From: Rhodococcus sp. AW25M09
Lineage (GTDB): Bacteria > Actinomycetota > Actinomycetes > Mycobacteriales > Mycobacteriaceae
Length of the DNA: 64,000 nt
Assembly: GCF_000333955.1 (NCBI RefSeq)
Contig: NZ_CAPS01000116.1
Span: 1 to 64,000 of the forward strand
Direction of reading: 5' to 3'
Positions 52,861 through 63,724 of this stretch are shown here, piece by piece. Under the pieces are notes generated by a model, which saw only the letters and a list, made by a program, of their open reading frames with translations, searched no databases and had not been told where the DNA came from. Every line of letters begins with the position of its first letter. Within the stretch, counting starts at the first letter, position 1. The position numbers were made by a program, and so were the translations under genes.

Positions 52861-53889
52861 TTGCAGCAGCACCGCGCGTCCTTCGCCTCGAGTCGATTCT
52901 CTCGACCTTCAGGTGACGACGCCACTACGGTCTACAGCTACGAGCCCTCCTTCGAGGCCGAACTCGCAGACGAGTCGAGCGCCTACGACGCGTACTCCTA
53001 CCCCGCTTACCAGTACTCGGCTAACGACTTCGTCGAGACGCCTTCCTTCGCTGCCGACGACACACCGACTGTCGTCACCACGTTTGCCACCACCGCCGAC
53101 GCCACCCCGGTGGCCCGTCGCGGCGGCGCACACCGAATCCCACTTCCCCCCAGTGCCCTCAAAGGCCGCGCTGCCGTTCTCGCGGTGGCCGCAGGTGCCG
53201 TCGTAGCCGCCGGACAGGCCGTCATCAACAACGACGCGCCCGCCACAGTCGCCACCTCCGAGTACGCACTCGCAGCAGGTGAAGCACCGGCCGCTGCCGC
53301 AGTCGCCGACACCACTGCCTCGCAGACCGTCGACCTTGCCGAAGAGTCGTCGAGCGCGGCCCCCTCGCAGGCACCGCAGATTCTCAGCGTCGCTGCACCG
53401 GCCGATCTGAGCCAGTTCAACGACTTGCTCGCCAAGGGCCAGCGCTTCAGCGACGAGCGTGCTGCCCGCGAAGCTGCTGCCCGCCGGCCTTTGTTCGCTC
53501 TTCCCGCGCTGGGCACCTACACCTCCAACTTCGGTCAGCGTTGGGGCGTCATGCACGCCGGAGTCGACGTCGCCAATGCCATCGGAACCCCGATCTACGC
53601 GGTCGCCGACGGCAAAGTGATCGACTCGGGCCCCGCCGCAGGTTTCGGCATGTGGGTGCGCCTCCAGCACGCCGACGGCACGGTCACCGTGTACGGCCAC
53701 ATCGACAGCACGCTCGTCACCGTCGGTCAGGACGTCATGGCCGGCGATCAGATCGCACGCATGGGCAACCGCGGCTTCTCCACCGGCCCGCACCTGCACT
53801 TCGAGGTCCACCTACCGGGCGAGGTCAAGATCGACCCGCTCCCCTGGCTCGCTTCCCGAGGAATCTCCCTCGGGCCCGAGATGGACTGA
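52861..53889 (+). CDS. M23 family peptidase
   Basis: 342 residues. The TTG start has GGAGG about 9-13 bases upstream. The N-terminus is acidic/Tyr-rich (PSFEAELADESSAYDAYSYP). One membrane helix lies near 101-122 (LKGRAAVLAVAAGAVVAAG). The LytM domain has YTSNFGQRWGVMHAGVDVAN (His and Asp metal ligands), TVYGHIDS and GPHLHFEVH (HXH). All M23 zinc ligands are present, so an active endopeptidase on peptidoglycan is expected. Corresponds to rv0950c. Confidence 0.92.
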   Translation: MQQHRASFASSRFSRPSGDDATTVYSYEPSFEAELADESSAYDAYSYPAYQYSANDFVETPSFAADDTPTVVTTFATTADATPVARRGGAHRIPLPPSALKGRAAVLAVAAGAVVAAGQAVINNDAPATVATSEYALAAGEAPAAAAVADTTASQTVDLAEESSSAAPSQAPQILSVAAPADLSQFNDLLAKGQRFSDERAAREAAARRPLFALPALGTYTSNFGQRWGVMHAGVDVANAIGTPIYAVADGKVIDSGPAAGFGMWVRLQHADGTVTVYGHIDSTLVTVGQDVMAGDQIARMGNRGFSTGPHLHFEVHLPGEVKIDPLPWLASRGISLGPEMD

Positions 53890-53913
53890 ATCACCTCACT
53901 CCCAGCAACGCCG

Positions 53914-53947
53914 AAGCCGGACCCCGCTTTCGCAGGGCCCGGCTTTT
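53914..53947 (+). terminator. Terminator of the M23 gene
   Basis: AAGCCGG-A-CCC pairs with GGG-C-CCGGCTT around CGCTTTCGCA, followed by TTTT. It lies 25 bases after the M23 stop and also faces the convergent helicase stop. Confidence 0.82.
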
Positions 53948-53962
53948 CTGCTCTCCGATTCG

Positions 53963-56446
53963 CTACAGCTTGGTCATCGGGACGCCGCCGATCAGCATCA
54001 TCTTGACGCGGCCGGCGGAACCGAAGTCGATCAGCACCATCGCCTTGACTCCGGCACCGGTCGATTCCAGCACCGTACCCAGGCCGTACTTGTCGTGACT
54101 GACTCGATCCCCCACGGCGAGAACGAGATTGGAATTGCGCCCTTTCGCGGCGCCGAAACTGGGCGACGAACTCTGGCCACGCGACGAGGACCCGCCGTAG
54201 CCACCCGAGCCTCCTGAGGCGTAGCCACCCGACCCATAGCTGTTGGACCCATAGCCACCGGATCTGCCACCGCCGATTGCCCGGCCGCCCCCGGTGCCGG
54301 GGTCCTCACGCCGCCAGTCGATCAGGTGCTGCGGAACTTCTTGCAGGAAGCGCGATTCCGGATTGGCGATGGGTTGGCCCCAGGCCGATCGCATGATCGC
54401 CCGCGTGAGGTAGAGCCGCTGCCGGGCACGGGTGATACCCACGTAGGCGAGGCGTCGTTCCTCGGACAGTTCGTTCGGATCGCCCAGTGCCCGCATGTGT
54501 GGGAATTGGCCGTCCTCCCAACCGGTCACGAAGACGACCGGAAATTCCAGGCCCTTGGCGGTGTGCAGCGTCATCAGTGTGACGACGCCGGTGCCCGAGT
54601 CGGGGATCTGGTCGGTGTCGGCAACGAGGGAGACCCGTTCGAGAAACGCTGCGAGCGAACCCGGCTCGGCCAGCCCGTCGACGCCACCCTGTTCATCACC
54701 GGTTTCGTCGTCGCCGGTTTCGAGAGCCTCCTGTGCCACCGCTGCCTGGTTACGCGCCTCGGACGTGAACTCACGTGCGACGCTGACGAGTTCGTTGAGG
54801 TTGTCGAGGCGAGCACCGTCCTGCGGGTCACTGCTGGCCTCGAGTTCGGCGCGGTAGCCGGTGCGGTCGAGCACGGCTTCGACCACATCTCCGATGTCTG
54901 CGATGTCGTTTCCGTCGCCGTCGGTCGCGGTGAGCACAGCGCGCAGTTCGTCGAGCAACTCCATGAACTGTGCAATCAGCTTCTGCTGCCGCGAGTTCAG
55001 CAACGCCACCTTGCCGTCGGCCGCGTCGCGCAGGGCGCGCGAGAAGCTGATGTCACGCTGCTCCGCGTGGACGGCGACGCAGGCCTCGGCACGGTCGCCG
55101 ATGCCGCGACGCGGGGTGTTGAGGATGCGTCGCATGCTGACGGTGTCGTCCTCGTTGCTCAGCACCCGCAGGTAGGCGACGAGGTCTCGGACTTCCTTGC
55201 GCTCGTAGAAGCGGACTCCGCCGACGACCTTGTAAGGCAGACCGAGGCGAATGAAGATCTCTTCGAGCGCGCGCGAGGAGTTGTTGGTGCGATAGAACAC
55301 CGCCACCTCGTCGAACCGGACGTCTCCGCCGTCGACGAGTCGGTCGATCTCCGAGGCCACGAACGATGCCTCGTCGTGCTCGTTGTCGGCGACGTATCCG
55401 ACGATCAACTCGCCTTCGCCGGTGTCGGTCCACAGCTTCTTCTCGCGTCGGCCGATGTTTCGCGAGATGACCGCATTGGCGGCCGACAGAATATTCTGCG
55501 TCGACCGATAGTTCTGCTCGAGCAGGATGGTGCGAGCGTCGGGGTAGTCGCGCTCGAATTCCTCGATGTTGCGGATCGTCGCACCGCGGAAGGCGTAGAT
55601 GGACTGATCGGCGTCGCCGACCACGCAGAGCTCACCGGGCGGGACGGTGCCCTCGAGTGCGCCGTCGGCGTCGGGGGTGCCCACCAGTTCCCGGACCAGC
55701 ATGTACTGGGCGTGGTTGGTGTCCTGATACTCGTCGACCAGCACGTGGCGGAATCGGCGACGGTAGTACTGCGCCACCTGCGGAAAAGCCTGGAGAATTC
55801 CCACAGTTTCGCCGATGAGATCGTCGAAGTCCATCGCGTTGGCTGCACGCAGCCGCTGCTGGTAGATGCCGTAGATCTTGGCGACGAGCCGCGGTAGTTC
55901 GGCGGGGTCACCGTCGGCGTCCTCGGCGGCTTTGTCCGGGACGATCAGTTCGTTCTTCAAGTTCGAGATGTCCGTCGACAGCAGCCGCGCCGAGAACTTC
56001 TTGGTGTCGATCTGCAGATCCTTGGAGATCATCGTCAGCAATCGCCGCGAGTCGTCCGCGTCGTAGATCGAGAAGTTCGAGTTCAGACCCGGCAACAACG
56101 CGGCCTGCGCACGCAATATGCGGACGCAGCTCGAGTGGAATGTCGAGACCCACATCGCGTTGGCTCGCGGTCCCACCAGTCCGGCGACTCGCTCGCGCAT
56201 CTCCGCGGCGGCCTTGTTGGTGAACGTGATGGCCAGAACCTGGCCCGGCGACACCCCTCGCTCGGCCAGCAGATAGGCGATTCGACGCGTCAGCACCGCC
56301 GTCTTACCCGAGCCGGCGCCCGCGACGATGAGCAGCGGCGATCCGGTGTGCACGACGGCCTCACGCTGCTGGGGATTGAGCCCCTCCAGCAGCGCATCGG
56401 ACGTGGTGTTCTTACGGGACGCCAGGCCTTGTAGGAATGTGTTCAT
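53963..56446 (-). CDS. pcrA: ATP-dependent DNA helicase UvrD/PcrA
   Basis: 827 residues of superfamily 1. Motif I is VAGAGSGKTAVLTRR, Ia ITFTNKAAAEMRERV, II VDEYQDTNHAQY, III VGDADQSIYAFRGA, IV EQNYRSTQNIL, V TLHTAKGLEFPVVF, VI YVGITRARQRLYL. A Gly/Ser/Tyr-rich linker (about 735-785) leads to a C-terminal Tudor-like domain with VGDRVSHDKYGLGTVL. Involved in nucleotide excision repair and replication restart. Corresponds to uvrD1 of mycobacteria (rv0949). Confidence 0.95.
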   Translation of the reverse strand: MNTFLQGLASRKNTTSDALLEGLNPQQREAVVHTGSPLLIVAGAGSGKTAVLTRRIAYLLAERGVSPGQVLAITFTNKAAAEMRERVAGLVGPRANAMWVSTFHSSCVRILRAQAALLPGLNSNFSIYDADDSRRLLTMISKDLQIDTKKFSARLLSTDISNLKNELIVPDKAAEDADGDPAELPRLVAKIYGIYQQRLRAANAMDFDDLIGETVGILQAFPQVAQYYRRRFRHVLVDEYQDTNHAQYMLVRELVGTPDADGALEGTVPPGELCVVGDADQSIYAFRGATIRNIEEFERDYPDARTILLEQNYRSTQNILSAANAVISRNIGRREKKLWTDTGEGELIVGYVADNEHDEASFVASEIDRLVDGGDVRFDEVAVFYRTNNSSRALEEIFIRLGLPYKVVGGVRFYERKEVRDLVAYLRVLSNEDDTVSMRRILNTPRRGIGDRAEACVAVHAEQRDISFSRALRDAADGKVALLNSRQQKLIAQFMELLDELRAVLTATDGDGNDIADIGDVVEAVLDRTGYRAELEASSDPQDGARLDNLNELVSVAREFTSEARNQAAVAQEALETGDDETGDEQGGVDGLAEPGSLAAFLERVSLVADTDQIPDSGTGVVTLMTLHTAKGLEFPVVFVTGWEDGQFPHMRALGDPNELSEERRLAYVGITRARQRLYLTRAIMRSAWGQPIANPESRFLQEVPQHLIDWRREDPGTGGGRAIGGGRSGGYGSNSYGSGGYASGGSGGYGGSSSRGQSSSPSFGAAKGRNSNLVLAVGDRVSHDKYGLGTVLESTGAGVKAMVLIDFGSAGRVKMMLIGGVPMTKL

Positions 56447-56733
56447 CGTCTGGCCAGGTTACCGGCGCGTACCGACAAACCCACATCGCGTGGTCCCGAG
56501 CTCAACAGGCGACTGTTCAGGACGGTCCACCCGTGGCACACTGGATCGGTGATCGAAAAAACCGTACGGCATTGCCTACGTCGGGTCAGCCGTTGTTCGG
56601 CCGCACGTGCAGGAGCCTGTCGGTATATGTAGCGCCCCTGGTTCCAGGCGAAGGACCCGAAGATCCTCGACGGGAATTCGAGCCGGGAACCGAGCCGATC
56701 GGCGATGCAGTTTCGAATACGAGAGGTGTAACG

Positions 56734-57069
56734 GTGCCGGACGACGCAACGATCCAAGATGTGACCCGAGGAGAGACGATTGCCATGACGACCAATATCG
56801 ACTCAGAGATTGCAGTTCCGTCCAGCGAGGCCGAGATCAACGACCTTCGCCAGGAAATCGACCGCCTCGACGCCGAGATCTTGACGGCCATCAAGCGTCG
56901 CTCGGAGGTGTCGCAGATCATCGGGCGCACCCGAATGGCCTCCGGCGGACCACGCTTGGTTCACAGCCGCGAGATGAAGGTGCTCGAGCGTTTCAGCAGC
57001 CTCGGACAGGAAGGCCACACGCTGGCCATGCTCCTGCTCCGCCTCGGTCGCGGACGCCTCGGCCACTGA
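56734..57069 (+). CDS. Chorismate mutase, AroQ-delta type
   Basis: 111 residues from GTG 56734 (AGAGG upstream); ATG 56785 with GGAGAG upstream would give 94. AroQ helical core: INDLRQEIDRLDAEIL, IKRRSEVSQIIG, MASGGPRLVHSREMKVLERF, and the C-terminal LLLRLGRGRLGH. The conserved ending RLGRGRLGH is needed for interaction with DAHP synthase in mycobacteria (rv0948c). Converts chorismate to prephenate. Divergent from the helicase. Confidence 0.9.
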   Translation: MPDDATIQDVTRGETIAMTTNIDSEIAVPSSEAEINDLRQEIDRLDAEILTAIKRRSEVSQIIGRTRMASGGPRLVHSREMKVLERFSSLGQEGHTLAMLLLRLGRGRLGH

Positions 57070-57123
57070 TTCACCCCTCGGTTGGGCGCGCAGTGTGCAC
57101 GCCCAACCGTCAGTAGGTCGAGA

Positions 57124-58575
57124 TCACTTCAGAGCGATGTACTTGGTCTCGAGGTATTCCTCGATTCCCTCGGATCCGCCCTCGCGGCCGAATCCGGATT
57201 CTTTGACCCCACCGAACGGCGCTGCCGCGTCCGAGATGACTCCGCGGTTGACCCCGACCATGCCGCTGTCGATGGCTTCGGCTACCCGTAGTGCGCGGTC
57301 CAGATTCTCCGTGTAGATGTACGACGCCAGGCCGTACTCGGTGTCGTTGGCCGCGTCGATGCCTTCCTGCTCGGTGTCGAAGCCGACGATCGGAGCCACC
57401 GGCCCGAACACCTCTTCCTTCAAGATCCTGGCCTCGGCCGGAACGTCGGTGAGCACGGTCGCCGGGTAGAAGTACCCGTCCCCGCCCGGAGCGCTGCCGC
57501 CGAGGGCAACTGTCGCGCCCTTCTGCACTGCATCGTCGACGAGTTCCTGAACGGTCTCGAGCTGATCTGCGTTGATCAGTGGTCCGAGCTTCGTATCGGG
57601 GTCCACACCCGGTCCGAGCTTCATCTCGGACATCCTCGCTATCAGCTTGGTGGTGAACTCCTCACGCACGCTGTTGTGCACGTGCAGTCGGTTGGCGGCG
57701 GTGCATGCCTCGCCGCCGTTGCGCATCTTGGCCAGCATTGCGCCGTCCACGGCGTCGTCGACGTTCGCGTCGTCGAACACCACGAGCGGTGCGTTCCCAC
57801 CGAGTTCCATCGATGTCCGAAGCAGGCGAGTCGCGGACTTCTCGACGAGGGCTTTGCCCACTCCGGTCGAGCCGGTGAACGTCAGCTTCCGCAATCGGGG
57901 GTCTTCCAGCAGCGGACCGGTGACGGGCCCGGACTTCGATGTCGTCAGTACGGAGAGCACACCTTCGGGCAGTCCGACCTCGGCGAAGATCTGCGCGAGC
58001 AACAGCATCGTCAGCGGGGTCTCGCTCGCCGGCTTCACGATGATGGTGCAGCCCGCAGCCAGGGCGGGCCCGATCTTGCGGGTGCCCATTGCCAACGGAA
58101 AGTTCCATGGCGTGATGGCGAGCACCGGACCGACCGGAGCTTTGGTCACCAGAATGCGACCGTTGCCGGCCGGGGCCGGGGTGTAGCGCCCGCCGATACG
58201 TACTGCTTCCTCGGCGAACCAGCGGAAGAATTCGGCACCGTACTTCACCTCGGCCTTGGATTCGGCGAGGGCCTTGCCCATCTCGAGGGTCATCAGCAGA
58301 GCGATGTCGTCGGCGCGTTCGGTGACCTTCTCGAACGCCGCACGCAAGATCTCGCTGCGTTCGCGGGCAGGTGTTGCCGCCCAGCTCTTCTGCGCTGCGG
58401 CGGCCGCGTCGAACGCCTTCATCGCGTCGGCCGGCGACGCGTCGGCCACCTCGGTCAGGGGCTTACCCGTGGCCGGGTCGTTGACCGCGAAGGTCTTGCC
58501 GCCCTCGGCGTCGACGGCCCTGCCGCCGATCCACAGTTTGGCCGGAATCGATTCGATCAATGCACGTTGGTCCAT
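57124..58575 (-). CDS. gabD: NAD(P)-dependent succinate-semialdehyde dehydrogenase
   Basis: 483 residues of the aldehyde dehydrogenase family. ITPWNFPLAMGTRKIGPALAAG and KPASETPLTMLLLAQI form the cofactor/substrate region. FTGSTGVGKAL is the nucleotide site. MELGGNAPLVV carries the general-base Glu, and GGEACTAANRLHV the catalytic Cys. The ending GVKESGFGREGGSEGIEEYL matches GabD. Oxidises succinate semialdehyde to succinate. The GGAGGT precedes ATG 58575 too closely, so the exact start is not certain. Confidence 0.92.
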   Translation of the reverse strand: MDQRALIESIPAKLWIGGRAVDAEGGKTFAVNDPATGKPLTEVADASPADAMKAFDAAAAAQKSWAATPARERSEILRAAFEKVTERADDIALLMTLEMGKALAESKAEVKYGAEFFRWFAEEAVRIGGRYTPAPAGNGRILVTKAPVGPVLAITPWNFPLAMGTRKIGPALAAGCTIIVKPASETPLTMLLLAQIFAEVGLPEGVLSVLTTSKSGPVTGPLLEDPRLRKLTFTGSTGVGKALVEKSATRLLRTSMELGGNAPLVVFDDANVDDAVDGAMLAKMRNGGEACTAANRLHVHNSVREEFTTKLIARMSEMKLGPGVDPDTKLGPLINADQLETVQELVDDAVQKGATVALGGSAPGGDGYFYPATVLTDVPAEARILKEEVFGPVAPIVGFDTEQEGIDAANDTEYGLASYIYTENLDRALRVAEAIDSGMVGVNRGVISDAAAPFGGVKESGFGREGGSEGIEEYLETKYIALK

Positions 58576-58657
58576 ACCTCCATGATGCCTCCGCGGTGCC
58601 TGATGCAAACGGCGAACGTCGCGCGCGCGACTGAGCACGGCATTACTGTTGGTTCGT

Positions 58658-60307
<1,650 letters not shown>

Positions 60308-60320
60308 GGGCTCGCTGCGG

Positions 60321-60386
60321 ATCTACGGCCCTAGCAGGAATCCGCGGACCGTACAGACGGTGCGGATTCCTGTACGGGCCGTAGAT
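60321..60386. repeat. 66-bp palindromic repeat, AbiEi locus copy 1
   Basis: 25-base arms 60321-60345 and 60362-60386 pair with about three mismatches; loop contains GTACAGAC. Aligned without gaps to 61381-61444 at a fixed offset of 1058, 45 of 64 bases match. It lies between pgi and the AbiEi/DUF559-type gene. Confidence 0.82.
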
Positions 60387-60431
60387 TGCACTCAACGGAT
60401 CCGATCGGACCGTCGGTGCGTCCAAGTGAGC

Positions 60432-61442
60432 ATGGACTTCGACCAACGAGCGCTCTTCACCCGTGCCGATGCACTCGCGTCGGGATTCACCGATGACGAC
60501 CTACGGCGGGCACGCGCACACAAGTCGATTGTCGCCATCCGCCGAGGCTGGTTCGTTCGAGGAGATGTCCTGGCCTCTCTGAACTCCGCTCAGCAGCACG
60601 CACTCCTGGCGCAGGCGACCTACCTCGATTCGGGTGACGACGTCGTGCTCAGCCATGTATCCGCAGCAGTGGTCCTCGGGTTGGACATCTGGAATCTGAA
60701 GCTCGACACGGTCACCATGACCACACCTCGCGGCCATTCGGGCAAGCACAGTCGGCGGCGAACTCTGTACGGCACCGAGCTACTCGACAGTGAGTGGATT
60801 TCGCTCGAAGGTATGCGGGTCACACGACCGGCGCGCACAGTGGTCGACGTCGCCAGGACTTATCCCCTCGATGTCGCGGTATGCCTCGGCGATCGAGCAT
60901 TGCGCCACGGCCTCACCACGATCGATGAGCTCGCAGAGTCCTGCAATGCGGCTCGGCACCGAAGCGGGGCAGGTCGAGCTCGGCGTGCACTCGGCGCGAT
61001 GACTGCGCGTAGCGACAGTATCGGCGAGAGCCGGTCGCGACTGATCCTGCAGAAGGTGTCGACTCCACTGTCGAATCAAACGATCTTCGACGAAGACGGT
61101 CGACGCATCGCACGGATCGACCTCATGTTTCCCGACATGGCCGAGGTGATCGGAGAGTTCGACGGCGAAGGTAAGTACGGTCCACAGCCACGGCAGGCAA
61201 TCATCGCCGAGAAGAATCGCCACAATCGGCTTGCCGAGCAAGGCAGGACCATATTCAGGTTCGACTGGCATGACCTATCGACTCCGCAGGTCATCATCGA
61301 TCGGCTTCGTGCGGCCCATCGCCGTGCCGTGCTCCTCGGCCCACCGAGTGGACGGTACGCCGAGCTACCGCTCCCCTCAGCTACGCCGCTCGTAGGAATT
61401 TGCGCTCCCTACAGGCAGTGCGAATTCCCACGAGGGGCGTAA
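60432..61442 (+). CDS. AbiEi-like/DUF559-type protein with a Vsr-like nuclease core
   Basis: 336 residues. The N-terminal AbiEi-type winged helix has FTRADALASGFTDDDLRRAR and IRRGWFVRGD. A middle domain shows LSHVSAAVVLGLDIW and VTRPARTVVDVARTYP. The C-terminal restriction-like region is ESRSRLILQKVSTPLSNQ, RRIARIDLMFPDM, VIGEFDGEGKYG and RHNRLAEQGRTIFRFDW. The order of elements parallels the DUF559 protein at 37267-38136. AbiEi is the antitoxin of type IV toxin-antitoxin systems, but no AbiEii toxin gene follows. The last 20 codons and the stop lie inside palindrome copy 2. Confidence 0.82.
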   Translation: MDFDQRALFTRADALASGFTDDDLRRARAHKSIVAIRRGWFVRGDVLASLNSAQQHALLAQATYLDSGDDVVLSHVSAAVVLGLDIWNLKLDTVTMTTPRGHSGKHSRRRTLYGTELLDSEWISLEGMRVTRPARTVVDVARTYPLDVAVCLGDRALRHGLTTIDELAESCNAARHRSGAGRARRALGAMTARSDSIGESRSRLILQKVSTPLSNQTIFDEDGRRIARIDLMFPDMAEVIGEFDGEGKYGPQPRQAIIAEKNRHNRLAEQGRTIFRFDWHDLSTPQVIIDRLRAAHRRAVLLGPPSGRYAELPLPSATPLVGICAPYRQCEFPRGA

Positions 61443-61444
61443 AT
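61381..61444. repeat. 64-bp palindromic repeat, AbiEi locus copy 2
   Basis: TACGCCGCTCGTAGGAATTTGCGC opposes 61420-61441 as an imperfect stem (first 20 bases shown as TACGCCGCTCGTAGGAATTT). Its core, CCCTACAGGCAGTGCG, aligns with CCGTACAGACGGTGCG of copy 1. It encodes the protein's C-terminus and the TAA stop. Confidence 0.8.
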
Positions 61445-61459
61445 GCCCCAGTACTCCAA

Positions 61460-63076
61460 CTACACTCGCGCCAACACCGCCGCGGTATCGACCCCAACGG
61501 GCAACGTGCCGAAGGCGATACCCCAGTCCCGGTCGAGTCGGCTGGCGCAGAAGGCATCGGCCACCGCGGGGTCTCCGTGCATCACCAGCTGCGCGCCTTG
61601 GAAGGTCAGGGCCATCAGTTCGACCACTCGCCGGGCCCGGTACTGCATGTCGGAGGTATCGGAGAGTTCTTTGCCGACCCGGGCGATGGCGTCGTCCAAT
61701 CGAGAATCCACGCCCGACGCCTGGCCGATCTCACCGAAGAATGCCTCGACGCTGTCGGGCTGACGGGCCAGTGCGCGGAGCGAATCGAGTGCGGCGACGT
61801 TGCCCGATCCTTCCCAGATCGACATCAGCGGCGATTCGCGGAACAACCGAGGCATACCCGATTCCTCGACATAGCCGTTGCCACCGAGACATTCGAGCGC
61901 TTCTGCGGCGTGAGCCGGTGCCCGCTTGCACACCCAGTACTTGGTGACGGCCAGCGCGATTCGGCGCAGCGCGCTCTCCTGTTCGTCGCCGCGGGCCGAC
62001 CCGTCGGTGGCCTGCGCCAGGCGGATCATGGCGGCGGTGGCAGCCTCGGATTCGATGGTCAAGTCCGCCAGCACGTTTCGCATCAAGGGCTGATCGATCA
62101 GCTGAGCCCCGAAGGCTGCGCGATGCCGTGCGTGATGGACCGCGCGGACGGTGGCGTTGCGAATTCCGGCCGCGGACCCGATGACGCAGTCCAGCCTGGT
62201 CATGTTGACCATCTCGATGATGGTCCGCACACCGCGGCCCTCCTCGCCGACGAGCCAGCCGGTAGCCCCCTGATATTCGAGCTCGCCGGATGCATTCGAC
62301 TTGTTCCCCAGCTTGTCCTTCAAGCGCTGCAAATGCATTCGGTTTCGAGTGCCGTCGGGAAGCACGCGCGGCAGCATGAAGCACGACAGCCCGCCGGGTG
62401 CCTGGGCGAGAGTGAGAAACATGTCCGACATCGGCGCGGAGGTGAACCACTTGTGGCCGACGATCGAATACGTTCCGTCCGACGACGGAGTGGCGGTGGT
62501 GGTGTTGGCCCGGACGTCGGATCCGCCCTGCTTCTCCGTCATCGACATACCGGCGATCAGTCCACGCTTTTCCGACGGGACGCGCAGACCGAAATCGTAT
62601 TCTCTCGACGCCAGCAGCGGCTCGTACCGATCTGCCAGAGAAGGGTTGTGTCGCAACGCCGGTACGACGGCGTAGGTCATCGAAATGGGGCACATGTGCC
62701 CGGCCTCGGCCTGGCCCCAGACGTAGAACTTCGCGGCTCGGGCCACGTGCGCACCCACCCGCTCGTCGGCCCAGGGGCTGGCATGGAGTCCGTGCTCCAC
62801 GGCCACGGTCATCAGATCGTGCCAGTGCGGATGAAACTCGACCTCGTCGATGCGGTGCCCGTACCGATCGTGAGTCTTCAACACCGGCGGATTCTCGTTG
62901 ACGAGCCTTCCCCAGTCCTGGGCCACCGCACCACCTGCACGAGCGCCCAGTTGCCGAACCTCATCGAGCGCCCAGCCACCACCGGCGCGCGCGAGGCCTT
63001 CGAGCATCGACGCATCCTCGGACGTGTCGTACGGAATCAGGTCGACGGCCTGATTGGTTACCTCATGCGTGTTCAT
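61460..63076 (-). CDS. AidB-type acyl-CoA dehydrogenase family protein
   Basis: 538 residues, the size of AidB/IBR proteins rather than 380-residue classical acyl-CoA dehydrogenases. Motifs: QAEAGHMCPISMTYAV, GMSMTEKQGGSDVRAN (FAD-loop TEK-GGSD), GHKWFTSAPMSDMFL, and CLGGNGYVEESGMPRLFRESPLMSIWEGSGNV. In E. coli AidB acts in the response to alkylation damage. Its ATG lies within the last codons of the upstream TetR gene (14-base overlap), so they form an operon. Confidence 0.92.
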   Translation of the reverse strand: MNTHEVTNQAVDLIPYDTSEDASMLEGLARAGGGWALDEVRQLGARAGGAVAQDWGRLVNENPPVLKTHDRYGHRIDEVEFHPHWHDLMTVAVEHGLHASPWADERVGAHVARAAKFYVWGQAEAGHMCPISMTYAVVPALRHNPSLADRYEPLLASREYDFGLRVPSEKRGLIAGMSMTEKQGGSDVRANTTTATPSSDGTYSIVGHKWFTSAPMSDMFLTLAQAPGGLSCFMLPRVLPDGTRNRMHLQRLKDKLGNKSNASGELEYQGATGWLVGEEGRGVRTIIEMVNMTRLDCVIGSAAGIRNATVRAVHHARHRAAFGAQLIDQPLMRNVLADLTIESEAATAAMIRLAQATDGSARGDEQESALRRIALAVTKYWVCKRAPAHAAEALECLGGNGYVEESGMPRLFRESPLMSIWEGSGNVAALDSLRALARQPDSVEAFFGEIGQASGVDSRLDDAIARVGKELSDTSDMQYRARRVVELMALTFQGAQLVMHGDPAVADAFCASRLDRDWGIAFGTLPVGVDTAAVLARV

Positions 63077-63665
63077 CTCGAACTCCTAACGCGCGCAACG
63101 ACAGTGCAACCAGACCCGGGACCGGATCCTGGGGATTGTGCGAGGACAACGGACCGACCAGCACTTCACCGACGGCACCGACCAGCCCGGCCGCCGAGAT
63201 CGCTGCATCCTGATCGGGGATCTCGCCGGACGCGATACCGGCCGCGATCGCGTCGACGAAGGCATCGGTGAACTTCCGGCGGAACACCAACCGTTCGGCG
63301 TCGACAGCCGCGTCCACCGGTTCGGCGAGCAGCGCGTACGCCATCGTCCGGTTCTTCAGCGCACGGCCTGCAAAGGTCTGCACCACTGCCGTCACCCGCT
63401 CGGCGGTGCTGCCGCGCCCGGCTACCGTGACCACTGCGTCGACCTCACGGCTGCACACCTCGCGAAAGATCGCGACCACCAGGTCCGCTTTTCCCTCGAA
63501 GTGGCTGTAGACACTGCCCGAGGACACGCCCGCTGCCGCGGCGACCGATGCCACCGACAGCCCCGCGTACCCCTGCGTCGAGAGCACCTCGATCGCCGCG
63601 GCGAACAGTTTCTCGCGACCGGCATCGAGCCGGGCCTGCACCGCGGGAGTCCGTCTGTAGGGCAT
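63063..63665 (-). CDS. TetR family regulator
   Basis: 200 residues from ATG 63665 (MPYRRTPAVQARLDAGREKL). The HTH is LSVASVAAAAGVSSGSVYSHFEGK. The C-terminal ligand domain is mainly Ala/Val-rich. ATG 63689 would add eight residues but falls inside an inverted repeat that looks like the operator. Overlaps aidB by 14 bases. Probably controls itself, aidB and the divergent crotonase gene. Confidence 0.9.
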   Translation of the reverse strand: MPYRRTPAVQARLDAGREKLFAAAIEVLSTQGYAGLSVASVAAAAGVSSGSVYSHFEGKADLVVAIFREVCSREVDAVVTVAGRGSTAERVTAVVQTFAGRALKNRTMAYALLAEPVDAAVDAERLVFRRKFTDAFVDAIAAGIASGEIPDQDAAISAAGLVGAVGEVLVGPLSSHNPQDPVPGLVALSLRALGVRDEHA

Positions 63666-63673
63666 TGAAGAAT

Positions 63674-63696
63674 TGAAGCACTGATTCATTGCTTCA
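63674..63696. promoter_or_regulatory. Probable TetR operator
   Basis: TGAAGCA and TGCTTCA separated by nine bases, with a further partly symmetrical TGATTCAT between. It lies between the divergent TetR and crotonase starts, a standard autoregulatory position. Confidence 0.6.
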
Positions 63697-63724
63697 CGCA
63701 AGGTAACTCGAGTAGGGTTCACAC

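Noticed and set aside
54326-55897. A 523-codon plus-strand frame opposite the helicase
   Set aside because: Shadow of the helicase gene, which has all superfamily 1 motifs.
60432-61442. A complete type IV toxin-antitoxin system
   Set aside because: The AbiEi-like protein has no AbiEii nucleotidyltransferase partner beside it; next genes are an acyl-CoA dehydrogenase and TetR.
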